Of a stretch of 64,000 nt of DNA, positions 53,840 to 63,353 are shown piece after piece. The notes under the pieces were generated by a model. That model searched no databases and was not told where the DNA came from. It worked only from the letters and a program-made list of their open reading frames with translations. Made by a program: the position numbers and the translations under genes. The DNA is taken from assembly GCA_963744575.1 (NCBI GenBank), contig CAVUUF010000014.1, positions 1 through 64,000 on the forward strand, read 5' to 3'. Source of the stretch: Palsa-504 sp963744575 (lineage in GTDB: Bacteria > Actinomycetota > Actinomycetes > Streptosporangiales > Streptosporangiaceae). Position 1 is the first letter of the stretch. The number at the start of each line of letters is the position of its first letter.

Positions 53840-54190
53840 ATGAGCGAGATCGCGGGGATCGACCCTTCGGTGGCGCCGAGCGGGGAGGGCTGCGTCGAGT
53901 GCGACGCGGCCGGCGGCTGGTGGGTGCACCTGCGCCGGTGCGCGCAGTGCGGGCACATCGGCTGCTGCGACACCTCGCCCATGCAGCACGCGACCGCGCA
54001 CGCGGCGGCGACAGGACACCCGTTCATCCGCAGCTTCGAACCGGGTGAGGACTGGTTCTACAGCTACGAGAGCAAAGAAACCTACGAAGGTCCCGAGCTC
54101 GCGCCGCCGCAGCACCACCCGGTCGACCAGCCGGTTCCGGGTCCGGCCGGGCGGGTGCCGCCGGACTGGCGTCAGCACGTGCACTACTAG
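53840..54190 (+). CDS. UBP-type zinc-finger protein
   Basis: A 116-aa protein with a ubiquitin-hydrolase-type zinc finger: CVECDAAGGWWVHLRRCAQC, GHIGCCD and HATAHAAATGHPFIRSF supply the Cys/His ligands. In eukaryotes this fold recognises free C-terminal Gly-Gly; in bacteria its partner is unknown. The C-terminal 45 residues are Pro/His-rich. The ATG lies 2 bp after the kinase stop, so it is part of the cassette and perhaps an adaptor. Confidence 0.85.
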   Translation: MSEIAGIDPSVAPSGEGCVECDAAGGWWVHLRRCAQCGHIGCCDTSPMQHATAHAAATGHPFIRSFEPGEDWFYSYESKETYEGPELAPPQHHPVDQPVPGPAGRVPPDWRQHVHY

Positions 54191-54247
54191 CTCCTCGCGC
54201 TGGCTGCTCGCGTGCCGGGCCGCACCGGTCGGGGATGCGGGTTTTTA

Positions 54248-54303
54248 CGACATCGATGTGGCATCGATGCTGCTGGGGCGACATCGATGTGGCATCGTTG
54301 CTG
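54248..54303 (+). repeat. Two-unit 31-bp intergenic repeat, copy B
   Basis: CGACATCGATGTGGCATCGA begins at 54248 and, with one change, again at 54279; TGCTG follows both. It matches copy A at 152-215. Here it lies between the UBP zinc-finger gene and the NYN gene, 128 bp before the latter's start. The palindromic ACATCGATGT in each unit invites a protein-binding role, but the dispersed occurrence may also reflect a small non-autonomous element. Confidence 0.7.
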
Positions 54304-54430
54304 TTTCCGGGGGCTCGGACCCGCCGACGGCGCGAAGGGACGAGGATAGCGGGGTTAGTGAGGCAGAAGGGCATCGGGGACGAGCAAGCCGGGGGCCATG
54401 TACTGTCTCGTCGGCTGAGGGAGAGAGACG

Positions 54431-55219
54431 ATGGAGCCGGACGGGTCGGCGCAGGTCGCCGTGTTCGTGGATTTCGAGAACCTCGTCCTCGGCGCGGTCA
54501 AGGAACTGCCCGACCAGGCGAATCCGGCGCCATACGAGGCGCTGACCCGGCTGTGCCGCGGCTACGGCAACGCCTCGGTCCGCCGCGCCTACGCGGACTG
54601 GGCCAACCCGCTGTTCGGCAGCCACCAGGACGACCTGGCCATGAACGGCGTCGACCTCATCCAGGTGGCGCGGGTGGGCATCCAGAACAAGAACGCCGCC
54701 GACATCCGGATGGCCGTCGACGCCATGGAGACCCTGATCGTGCACCCGGAGATCAGCGTGTTCATCCTGGTCAGCGGGGACGGCGATTACTCGCCGCTGG
54801 TGCAGCGGCTGCGGGAGTTCGGCAAGTGGGTGGTGGGGGTCGGGACCGAGGCGAACGCCAGCCGCAAGCTGGTCTCGGTGTGCTCGGAGTACAAGTACTG
54901 GGGCACGCTGGTGACCGAGGTCGAGCCGGCCGCGCGGCCGGCCGCGGCGTTCGACATCGCCGAGGCCGAGCGGCTGCTGGTCCGGGCGTTCGAGGAGTCC
55001 AGCGCCGAGACGATGACCGCGGGCGGGCTGAAGAGCAAGATGCTGGCGCTGGACCCGGCGTTCGACGAGCACAACTACGGCGTCCGGAGCTTCCGGGCGT
55101 TCCTGGCCATGCTGCCGCAGCGGGTGGAGATCGTGGCAGCGAGTGGTCCCGATCTCACCGTCAAGCTGATCGAGGAACCGCCGAAGAATCCCGCGCGGAC
55201 CAGGACGCGCAGGTCCTGA
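54431..55219 (+). CDS. NYN-domain protein with C-terminal LOTUS/OST-HTH domain
   Basis: A 262-aa PIN-like (LabA/DUF88) putative ribonuclease. Acidic metal ligands are all present: D14 (FVDFEN), D91 and D97 (NAADIRMAVDAM) and D117/D119 (SGDGDYSPL). Residues about 180-250 (AERLLVRAFEESSAETMTAG, NYGVRSFRAFLAMLP) form a winged-helix LOTUS domain that binds RNA in other systems. The substrate is unknown. GGGAGAGAG precedes the ATG. Confidence 0.87.
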   Translation: MEPDGSAQVAVFVDFENLVLGAVKELPDQANPAPYEALTRLCRGYGNASVRRAYADWANPLFGSHQDDLAMNGVDLIQVARVGIQNKNAADIRMAVDAMETLIVHPEISVFILVSGDGDYSPLVQRLREFGKWVVGVGTEANASRKLVSVCSEYKYWGTLVTEVEPAARPAAAFDIAEAERLLVRAFEESSAETMTAGGLKSKMLALDPAFDEHNYGVRSFRAFLAMLPQRVEIVAASGPDLTVKLIEEPPKNPARTRTRRS

Positions 55220-55474
55220 CGATACCTTGAGACGGCCGCCGCCCGCATGGCCGTGGTGAGGGCCTTGGCGCCCGGACGGACACGCCCCGCCGCCGGGATT
55301 GTGGTGGTTGCGGCATCATGCACCAAAGAATGTGCAGGTTGTCACATCCTTGCGTAACTGGCACCCGGCCAGGCGGGGTGTGATGCGGCGGCCCGCGGAG
55401 AATGCCGTCTCCACGTAGGGACTTCATGGCGCAGCCGAGCGTGAGCTGGCACCAAAGGCGCGGCACGTCGGTTA

Positions 55475-57400
55475 TTACCAGGCCTGGCCCGGACCCAGAG
55501 CCAGCAGGACGCGCACGGCCCTGTCGGCGCGGCGCACGTCTTGCTCGGACGTACGCAACCGGGCTGCCGCCTCGGCGAAGGTCGCTCGTCCGCCGGCCCG
55601 GCCGGCGACAAGACGGCTGATCGCCGCGGCGAGCGGATCGGGCGCATGCGCCGAGAGCAGCTTGTCGTGAGCGGCGGAAATCCGTCCCCACGCGGCCACA
55701 GCGCGGGCGGCGACCGGCAGGCCGTTCCACGACGCCCCGGCGACGGCGAGCGGGATCTCGACCGCATCCAGCCCCCTGGCCGGAACGATCCGGCCCCCTG
55801 CCCACCGGGCGTCGGGTTGCGCGCCCCACCAGTAGAACGGCCAGAAGGCCCCGTCGTGACCGACTGGGAACGGCAGCACCTCGACGGCCTGGCCGTCCCG
55901 GCAGTAGATGTGATACGGGCACTCGGTGCCGCCGGTGCCGAGCAGTGTCCCGGTGATGACGGCACCGCTTGTTTCCGCACTGAACCTGTCGGGTTCCTCC
56001 GCGGGGGGCAATCCCAGCACGCGGCAGAGTCCGGCGGGGCCGAGGATCCGGTCCAGCGCCGCGGCCGGAGAACCGGGCTGGAGGATCCTGGTCAGCGTGC
56101 GGCGGTCACCGGCCGCCACCGCACGCCAGAGCCGTTCGGCCAGAGTCGCCGTGGCCTTCCTTTGGTCCTTGCGCACCTGCGGCGGGACGGCCCGTCGTTT
56201 CGCCTGTGGCGGGACTGGCTTAACTCCAGTCGCCGGCCGGGCGGCACGCGCCCTAGGCGCCGGGCGCACGAACCCTGCGGTGTCCGGAGCGGCCGGGGCC
56301 GGCTTGACGGTGGCGTGTCGGGCGGGCGAGGCCGGGAGAGAGGGCTTAGGCGGCAGGCATATCTCGCAGCCGAGCTTGAGCTTGCCGGCCACCAGCGGCG
56401 CCTCGCCGTCACAGGACGGGCATCGTACGGGCGCATAGGCCCCGGCCGGCATCAGCCAGTCGAAGCTCATCGGGTACCGCCGGTCACCGCGCAGCACGTC
56501 GGCCGGCACTCGCAGCGCCGGGACCAGCATCACGTGCAACCGGTATGGCCGGATCATGTGGCGGGCTTCGTACTTCTCCGCTATCTCGGCCAGCCGCCTG
56601 GACTGCTCTTCCCGGGTGCTGCACAGCCGCTGCTCCAGCACCGCCCGGCGATCGGGCGGTGCGGTCCCCAGGCGGCGCTCGATCCCGGCGATCGCGTCCG
56701 CGTAGTAGGCGGCGGCGCGGCCCTGTTCGGACTGGAAGGCCCCGCTTACCTCGGCGGCGAGAGCCTGGCGGCGGGCAGCGGCGCCGATGTCGATGAGTCG
56801 GTGCGCGGCGGCGACGGCCGGCAGCAGGCCCTCAGGCGGTAGCGGCGTGGCTCCGGAAATGTGCTCGCTGACCTCGGCGCGGTGCAGCCTGGCGACCAGA
56901 CCTGCGGGCAGTTCGCGTCGGGACGGCACGTCCACCCAGCGGTGCGCCTCCTCCTGGAACCGGTCCTCGGCCGACAGTTCGTAGGTGACCAGCGCGCCGA
57001 CTCGGATAACCGGATGCAGCGCGACCACGGCCTCGCTGGACGAGTCGATCCGTCCGTGATCGACGGGAAACGCCTCTCGCGCCGCGGCGAGCAGCGCATC
57101 ACGTCCCAGGGGCACGGAGGCCGGCCTGGCCAGCACAAGGTGCCCGGCATCACCGGAGGCCAGGACCCGTTCAGCGGCCTCGGCCAGGACGGAGTGCCCA
57201 GCGGCGAGCAACATGACCCCGTCTTCGCGGGCAACGTCCGGATCAGCGGTGACGCGGATTTCCTCCGGAAGGCCGTAGGCATCTCGCAAGGGCGGCGGGA
57301 GCACCACATACGTGGTATCCCGGCCCGGTTCCCAGAGCCCGCCGGCCGCCGCGACGTGACGCAGCCAGAAGCCGAGCGCCGGATCGGCGACGGCCGTCAT
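55475..57400 (-). CDS. Zinc-ribbon partner of the adjacent SNF2-type helicase
   Basis: A 641-aa soluble protein. A central helical region (about 190-285, with Gln/Arg/Glu-rich heptads) is followed by a zinc ribbon VRCPSCDGEAPLVAGKLK then GCEICLP (C-x2-C ... C-x2-C), a Pro/Ala-rich linker and a C-terminal domain. No nuclease or methylase motif is recognised. Its start overlaps the helicase stop by 4 bases, so it is translationally coupled and likely works with it, perhaps as a recognition or regulatory subunit. Function unknown. Confidence 0.75.
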   Translation of the reverse strand: MTAVADPALGFWLRHVAAAGGLWEPGRDTTYVVLPPPLRDAYGLPEEIRVTADPDVAREDGVMLLAAGHSVLAEAAERVLASGDAGHLVLARPASVPLGRDALLAAAREAFPVDHGRIDSSSEAVVALHPVIRVGALVTYELSAEDRFQEEAHRWVDVPSRRELPAGLVARLHRAEVSEHISGATPLPPEGLLPAVAAAHRLIDIGAAARRQALAAEVSGAFQSEQGRAAAYYADAIAGIERRLGTAPPDRRAVLEQRLCSTREEQSRRLAEIAEKYEARHMIRPYRLHVMLVPALRVPADVLRGDRRYPMSFDWLMPAGAYAPVRCPSCDGEAPLVAGKLKLGCEICLPPKPSLPASPARHATVKPAPAAPDTAGFVRPAPRARAARPATGVKPVPPQAKRRAVPPQVRKDQRKATATLAERLWRAVAAGDRRTLTRILQPGSPAAALDRILGPAGLCRVLGLPPAEEPDRFSAETSGAVITGTLLGTGGTECPYHIYCRDGQAVEVLPFPVGHDGAFWPFYWWGAQPDARWAGGRIVPARGLDAVEIPLAVAGASWNGLPVAARAVAAWGRISAAHDKLLSAHAPDPLAAAISRLVAGRAGGRATFAEAAARLRTSEQDVRRADRAVRVLLALGPGQAW

Positions 57401-59151
57401 GCACGGTCCCCGGCCTGCTCGTCGACGAGGTTGTCGATCGCGGCCCGGCTGGCCAGATAGCCGGTCCTGGCCTTGGCCAGGTCGTCTCCGATGGCGGCCA
57501 TCCGCTCGCCGAACTCGGTGTCGTCATCTGAGGCCACGAATGCGTCGAATACGGTGGCCTCGAAGTCGAAGTCGAAGTCGTCGTCCACCCGGCCCAGGAT
57601 CATATCGAGTTCGCCAACTACCAGCTCGAACAGGTTGATCTTCGCCTCCAGGACACGAAGCACCTGCTCCTCGATGGTGCCGCTGGCCACCAGGTTGGTC
57701 AGCAGCACGTCACGGTCCTGGCCGACTCGGTGCAGCCGGCCCAGGCGCTGCTCGATCTGCATCGGATTCCAGGGCAGGTCCACGTTCACCATCACGTGAC
57801 AGAACTGCAGATTACGCCCCTCGCCCGCGGACTCGGTGGAGAGCATGACCGGGGCGTCCTCCCGGAAGGCGGCGATCACCCGCTCCTTGTCCGCGCGCGC
57901 CAGGCTGCCGTGGTAGGTGACCGCGGCGATGCCGGCCGCCGCCACGTGCCCGGCCATCTGGTCGAGGGTCTGCCGGAACGCGGTGAAGACGAGGACCTTA
58001 TCCCCATTGGCCCGGTGCATGGCCAACTGGTCGAGCAGGACCGCGGTCTTGGCCGGTGCAGCCAGCGCTCCGGCCCGGGCAGCCAGGTCATCCCAGCCGA
58101 TCTTGGCCAGCGTGGGCGCGGCGGCAGCCGGGCTCGACCCGGCCAGCTTGGCCACGCTGCGCAGCGTGAGGCGCCGGGCCGGGGCGGCCGTCTTACCATC
58201 GGCACGCACCCGCGCGGTCAGATCGGAGTACCACTCGCGCTCGGCCCCGGACGGCTCCACCCGCAGCGTCTCCGCCAGCCGCTGTGGCAGCAGCACGCTC
58301 ACCTCGCTGCGCCGGTGCCTGATCATCACCTCGGCGGTCCGTTTCCTCAGCGCCGCGACGTTCCTCGGCTCGGCGCCCGGCGCGGCCGAGCCCGCGCCGT
58401 GTGCCGCCCGGAACTGCGCCGCGGTGCCCAGCAGGCCCGGCGCGACCAGGCTCACCACCTCATACAGGTCCTGCAGCCGGTTCTCCACTGGCGTCGCGGT
58501 CAGCAGCAGCAGATGCCGCGACCTCAGCTCGCGGATCAGCTTGCCCGAGGCACTGCGCGGCGCACGCACCCGATGCGCCTCATCCACGACGATCAGGTCC
58601 CACGCCTCATCGATCAGCGCGGATTTGAGCGGGTCGCGACGCGCGGCGGCCAGCGAGGCGACCACGACCGGCTGGTCACTGCCTGCTCCCAGCGCCTGGC
58701 CGGCGGCGTCCCGGCCGGGCAGCGCCGTCGGCACGCCGAACTTCCGCTCGAGTTCCTCTTGCCACTGGGTCACGAGTCCCGCTGGGGTGATGACCAGCGT
58801 TCGGTCGGCCAGCCCGCGTAGCCGCAACTCGGCGAGGACCAAGCCGGCTTCTATGGTCTTGCCCAGCCCGACCTCGTCGGCGAGAATCGCCCGGCCCCGC
58901 ATCCGCCGGAGCGCGCCGCGCGCCGCCTGCAACTGGTACTCGAACGGGGTGAACCGCAGCGACGGCAACGAGAGAAACGTGTCGAACCCGGGCCTGCTCC
59001 ATACCCCTACGGCCTCGTCCACCAGCAGCGACACCTGCCGGTCGACGGGACCGGCGGCACGGAGCCCCGCGAGCAGCGGCGCGTACAGCTCGAAGATGTC
59101 CTGCAGGTCCGCGTCCGGCCCGGCTGGCCGTTCAGTGCGGGCATCCGTCAC
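57397..59151 (-). CDS. SNF2/RapA-like DEAD/DEAH-box helicase
   Basis: A 584-aa superfamily 2 ATPase. Walker A is DEVGLGKTIEAG (K98), Walker B DEAHRVRAP, motif III LLTATPVENR, and the C-terminal half has STESAGEGRNLQFCHVMVN and the arginine-finger QRLGRLHRVGQDR. The N-terminal 65 residues are family-specific. No HNH, methylase or extra domain. GTG start with AAGGAGGG upstream. Typical of chromatin-remodeler-like translocases that move on double-stranded DNA; role unknown. Confidence 0.88.
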   Translation of the reverse strand: MTDARTERPAGPDADLQDIFELYAPLLAGLRAAGPVDRQVSLLVDEAVGVWSRPGFDTFLSLPSLRFTPFEYQLQAARGALRRMRGRAILADEVGLGKTIEAGLVLAELRLRGLADRTLVITPAGLVTQWQEELERKFGVPTALPGRDAAGQALGAGSDQPVVVASLAAARRDPLKSALIDEAWDLIVVDEAHRVRAPRSASGKLIRELRSRHLLLLTATPVENRLQDLYEVVSLVAPGLLGTAAQFRAAHGAGSAAPGAEPRNVAALRKRTAEVMIRHRRSEVSVLLPQRLAETLRVEPSGAEREWYSDLTARVRADGKTAAPARRLTLRSVAKLAGSSPAAAAPTLAKIGWDDLAARAGALAAPAKTAVLLDQLAMHRANGDKVLVFTAFRQTLDQMAGHVAAAGIAAVTYHGSLARADKERVIAAFREDAPVMLSTESAGEGRNLQFCHVMVNVDLPWNPMQIEQRLGRLHRVGQDRDVLLTNLVASGTIEEQVLRVLEAKINLFELVVGELDMILGRVDDDFDFDFEATVFDAFVASDDDTEFGERMAAIGDDLAKARTGYLASRAAIDNLVDEQAGDRA

Positions 59152-59271
59152 GGCAACCCTCCTTCGCGCGCCCGGCCGACATCTATGGTGTCACGAACCC
59201 CCGACATTCCGCGGCACACCACGGTGGCTACCGGCTGGAGCAGCGGCTAGGGCCGGACTGGCCCCCCCACG

Positions 59272-59493
59272 TCAGCACCGTAAGCCCGGGGAGGCGGACA
59301 CCCTTCCTCGTTCGGCCTGCTTGCGCAGCCGGGCGTAGCCCCTGGCGCCCTGGATCCGCTTGGTGACCAGGTCGGCCTCGCGCAGGATTCGCAGGTGGTG
59401 GGAGAAGGTCGAGTTGCCCAGCGCGAGCCCGGCCTCCTGCATGACCGGGGCGCACCAGGACTCGCCGTTGCGGGCGGGGCGGGTGAGATTGAC
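59272..59493 (-). pseudogene. C-terminal remnant of an ArsR-family regulator
   Basis: The minus strand ending at the TGA at 59272-59274 reads ARNGESWCAPVMQEAGLALG then NSTFSHHLRILREADLVTKR and IQGARGYARLRKQ. This is the winged-helix half of an ArsR-type repressor. The expected N-terminal helices are missing and no start with a ribosome site is found. The 150 bases upstream (59494-59637) hold nothing recognisable apart from the NUDIX gene's ribosome site. Confidence 0.65.
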
Positions 59494-59637
59494 TTGGTGG
59501 TGAGACTGACGGGGCGAGCCGGCGGGAGATGAGTGACTTCGACCTGTTGTGCGCCTCCGCGCAATTGCGACAAACGTTCCCGCGGAAACGCGGTGAAATT
59601 ACGGTAGGCGTGGAGCGGATCGGTCAGGGAGGCGCGA

Positions 59638-60093
59638 GTGGCGGATGCTCGGGGATTGCGGCTGCGTCGGGCGGGGCGGGTGATCGTGCTCGATCCGGAG
59701 GACCGGGTGCTGCTGTTCCGGTACGACGACGGGCCGCCCAACGGGCGGCACTGGTGCACGCCGGGCGGCGGCCTGAACGACGGCGAGGACTACCCGACCG
59801 GGGCGCGGCGGGAGCTGGCCGAGGAAACCGGGTGGACGGACGTGCCGGTCGGGCCCGAGGTATACGAACAGACGCTCACCATGGGGTACGCGGACGCGAT
59901 CGTGCGGCAGCACGAGCGCTTCTTCCTGGCGCGGGTCGAGGTCGGCCGGCGGGGCCTGGGCCAGGTGACGGACATGCACGTGTCGGACGGGATCGCGGCG
60001 TGGCGCTGGTGGACGCTGGCCGAGATGGACGCCACCGACGAGGTGATCTGGCCCGCGCGGCTCGCGGACCTGATCAGGGGGCTGCTTGGGTAG
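59638..60093 (+). CDS. NUDIX hydrolase
   Basis: A 151-aa pyrophosphohydrolase with the Nudix box running from GGGLNDGEDY to ARRELAEETGW (G-x5-E-x7-RE-x2-EE-x-G). Substrate unknown; it has general resemblance to MutT-like NTP hydrolases. GGGAGG lies close before the GTG start. The intact gene stands between remnants of three other genes. Confidence 0.85.
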   Translation: MADARGLRLRRAGRVIVLDPEDRVLLFRYDDGPPNGRHWCTPGGGLNDGEDYPTGARRELAEETGWTDVPVGPEVYEQTLTMGYADAIVRQHERFFLARVEVGRRGLGQVTDMHVSDGIAAWRWWTLAEMDATDEVIWPARLADLIRGLLG

Positions 60094-60099
60094 CGGCGC

Positions 60100-60261
60100 T
60101 CAGCCGAACTCGCAGGGCAGGCGCTTGCTGCCGTTGATGAAGCTGGACAGCAGCCGGTCCGGCTCGCCGACCGTGATGTTGGTGCTGGCCAGGACCATCT
60201 GGTACTGGTCATCCGGGATGCCCGTCATGTCGCAGATGATCTTCAGCGGCAGCTTCGCCGC
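60100..60261 (-). pseudogene. Internal fragment of a cytochrome P450
   Basis: The minus strand up to the TGA at 60100-60102 reads KLPLKIICDMTGIPDDQYQM then VLASTNITVGEPDRLL, which matches the helix-F/G region of actinobacterial P450s (AAELPL-VIC-LMGIP). Neither the N-terminus nor the heme-binding Cys loop is present. About 55 codons survive. Confidence 0.55.
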
Positions 60262-60266
60262 TGACC

Positions 60267-60533
60267 TCAGCCGACCGTGACGAGCCCGGGCGGCACGATG
60301 GTTACCGGGAATGGGACCACCGCGCGGTACTCTTCGTCGCCGCTGACGTGGGCGCCCTGCTCGTACGGTCCCGAACGCAGCTCAAACACGGTCAGCTCGG
60401 GCCCTCGCCTGGTCCCCGGTACGAGGAGCAGGACCTGGAACCGCTCCTGCATGACCTCGATCGCACGGCGACGTGACCGAGGTCGGCCAGGACTTCCTTC
60501 ACGCTTTTCGGCGTCTGGAGGCAAAGGTCTCAT
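60267..60533 (-). pseudogene. C-terminal fragment of a Uma2-family protein
   Basis: The frame ends in RRGPELTVFELRSGPYEQGA then HVSGDEEYRAVVPFPVTIVP, which is the closing segment of actinobacterial Uma2 (DUF820) PD-(D/E)XK-like proteins. The catalytic strand region upstream is missing and replaced by Arg-rich sequence. It abuts the P450 fragment. The 3' end of its region overlaps the first bases of the SNF2 gene's frame. Confidence 0.55.
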
Positions 60534-60556
60534 CGGCCGCGATATCGTACGGTGCC

Positions 60557-63353
60557 GTGCTGGACGGTGAGCTGGTCTTCGTACCGGGCGAGGTACCGCG
60601 GCGAGGCGTGTTCGCGCACTGGGGGCGCGGCACCGGGTCCGCCAAGGTCGAGCTGGTCTTCCCGGCCGGCGCCTACGGCATCCGCAAGCGCCTGATGTCG
60701 GCGGATCTCATCCCGCTCGCCGAGGCGCTGCCGGTCCTGCTCACCGTGGACCCCGGCGGCCAGGGCGCGCGGCTGAGCACCCGGGTCTGGGCCGCGGCCG
60801 CCGCGGCGGGGGTGGGCCTGGTAGCCCGCGGTCGGCTGCTGCCGACGGTCGGTACCGGCGACACGGACGTCTGGCGGGCCGGCCCGCTCGACCCGGCCGA
60901 CCTCGGCTGGCTGCGCGAGCTGGCCGCGGCCTTCCCGCCGCCCGCGCACGCCCTGGCGGTTCCTGGCTCGCGCCCGATGCGGCTCCGCTCCCCCGAGGCA
61001 CTGGTCCGCGACCTCTGGGACGCGATCGCCGACCTGATCGCGCGCTCGCCCGCCGCGCCCCGGACCACCGCGTCGCCCGCGTTCGCCTCCGCCGATCCGA
61101 CGCCGGTCGGCGATCTGGCCGAATGGCTGGCCGACACCACCGACGGCCTGTCGGCCGGGGCGCGTCTCGGGCTGCGGATCGAGGCTGTCCCGGCGTTGCC
61201 CGCGGACGTTCTCGATGAGGACGACGAGGCCGGGACCGACGGATCTGAGCCCGCGTTCCGGCTGGTGCTGCAGTTGCGCAGCAACGCCGACCCGAGCCTG
61301 ATCGTCGACGCGGCCGCGCTCTGGAGCCAGCCGGAGACGGTGCTGGCCAGGTTCGGCTCGCAGGCGGAGACGGACCTGCTGCTCGCGCTGCGGCGCGGGG
61401 CGCCACTATGGCCTCCGCTGGCCGAGGTACTGTGGCAGGCCAGCCCGTCGGTGATCGACCTGGATGACGACGCGCTGGCCAGCCTGCTCGGCCCGGCCGC
61501 CGAAGACCTGGCGGGGGCCGGCATCGAGGTGCTGTGGCCCTCTAGCCTGCTCGGCGAGGGCCTGGAGCTGAGGGCCGTGGCCACACCCGCGCCGGAGAAG
61601 CTGACGGACGCCGGGTTCGGGCTCGAGGCCCTACTGGACTTCCGCTGGCAGCTCACGCTCGGTGGCGCCGTGCTCGACGCCGACGAGATCGCCGCCCTGG
61701 CCGAGGCCAAACGGCCGCTGATCAGGCTGCGGGGCCGCTGGGTGATCCTCGACCCGGCCCTCCTGGACCGCCTGCGCCGCCCGCCGCGCACCCGGATGCG
61801 CACGTCGGAGGCCCTCGGTGCGGTGCTCGCGGGCTCGGCGGAGATCGACGGCGAGACGGTCACCGTGGTCGCGGAGGGTCCGCTCGCCGACCTGGCCGCC
61901 CGGGTCGCTGGCATCGCCTCCGCTCCGGCGCCGGCCTGCGCCGCCGGGACTCACCGCGACGCTGCGTCCGTACCAGCAGCGCGGCGTGGCCTGGCTGGCC
62001 GGGATGTGCGAGGCCGGGCTGGGCGGCTGCCTGGCCGACGACATGGGACTCGGCAAGACGATCCAGGTGATCGCGCTGCACCTGCACCGGCGGGAGGCGA
62101 AGGCCGGACCCACGCTCGTGGTGTGCCCGGCTTCGCTGCTCGGCACGTGGGAGCGGGAGGTGCGCAGGTTCGCTCCCGAGATCCCCGTCCGCCGGTACCA
62201 CGGGGCCGGACGGCACCTGCAGGACCTGGCCGTCGACGAGATCGTCCTGGTCACCTACGGCGTGGTCCTGCGCGACTCGGCGCTGCTCGCCGAGGCGAGC
62301 TGGGGCATGGTCGTGGCCGACGAGGCTCAGCACGCGAAGAACCCGCTGTCGCGGACCGCCAGGGAACTGCGGGCGGTGCCGACTCCGGCCAGGATCGCGC
62401 TGACCGGGACGCCGGTGGAGAACCGGCTGTCGGAGCTGTGGGCGATCCTCGACTGGACGACACCGGGGCTGCTCGGGCACCTGGAGGCGTTCACTCGCCG
62501 GGTGGCGGTGCCGGTGGAGCGGTACCGCGACGCCGAGGCGACATCCAGGTTCGCCGGCCTCATCCGGCCGTTCCTGCTGCGGCGCCGCAAGACCGACCCC
62601 GGGATAGCGCCCGAGCTGCCGCCCAAGACCGAGACGGACCTGTTCGTCCCGCTGTCTGCCGAGCAGGTCACGCTCTACGAGGCGATGGTGCGCGAGACCA
62701 TGACGGCGATCGAGAGCTCCGAGGGCATCGAGCGGGCGGGCCTGGTATTCAAGCTCCTCACAGCGCTGAAGCAGATCTGCAACCACCCGGCGCAGTACCT
62801 CAAGCAAGCCGGGCCGCTGGCCGGCCGGTCCGGCAAGCTGGACGCCTTTGACGAGCTGACCGACGTAATCCTGGCCGGCGGCGAGTCGATGCTCGTCTTC
62901 ACCCAGTACACGCAGATGGGCACGCTGCTGCAGCAGCATCTCGACGCCCGCGGGATCGGGTCGGCGTTCCTGCACGGCAAGGTTCCCGTGCCGCGCCGGG
63001 AGGAGATGGTGAGCCGGTTCCAGGCCGGTGAGGTGCCGGTGTTCCTGCTGTCGCTCAAGGCGGGCGGCACCGGGCTGACGCTGACCCGGGCCACCCACGT
63101 GCTGCACTACGACCGCTGGTGGAACCCGGCCGTGGAGGATCAGGCGACCGACCGGGCGTACCGGATCGGCCAGGACCGCCCCGTGCAGGTGCACCGGCTC
63201 ATCGCCGAGGGGACGCTCGAGGATCGCATCGCGGCCCTGCTGGAGACCAAGCGCGAGCTCGCCGACGCCGTGATCGGCGCGGGCGAAGGCTGGATCGCCG
63301 ACCTGTCCGACGCCGAGCTGGCCGAGCTCGTCAGCCTGCGAGCGGCCTCGTGA
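60557..63353 (+). pseudogene. SNF2-family helicase interrupted by a frameshift
   Basis: Two frames together give a full SNF2 ATPase of about 930 aa. The first (from the GTG at 60557 to near 61950) holds the SNF2-associated N-terminal domain. The second (from about 61950 to 63353) begins PGLTATLRPYQQRGVAWL and holds Walker A (DDMGLGKT), DEAQ, LTGTPVENR and AYRIGQDRPVQVHR. The frame changes within CCGGCCTGCGCCGCCGGGA; one base too many or two too few. TATCGT at 60543-60548 lies 8 bases before the GTG, so the mRNA may be leaderless. Sequencing error, recent mutation or programmed shift cannot be told apart here. Confidence 0.7.

Noticed and set aside
54248..54303. CRISPR-like array
   Set aside because: Only two units, the region between cores is conserved in the second locus, and no cas gene is seen.
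55220..55474. Possible gene or RNA in the gap between the NYN gene and the zinc-ribbon gene
   Set aside because: No frame with homology and no strong hairpin; nothing could be supported.
55475..59151. Known defence system (DISARM, Zorya or similar)
   Set aside because: An SNF2 helicase alone is not diagnostic; the required partners (methylase, DUF1998, motor proteins) are not present in the window.
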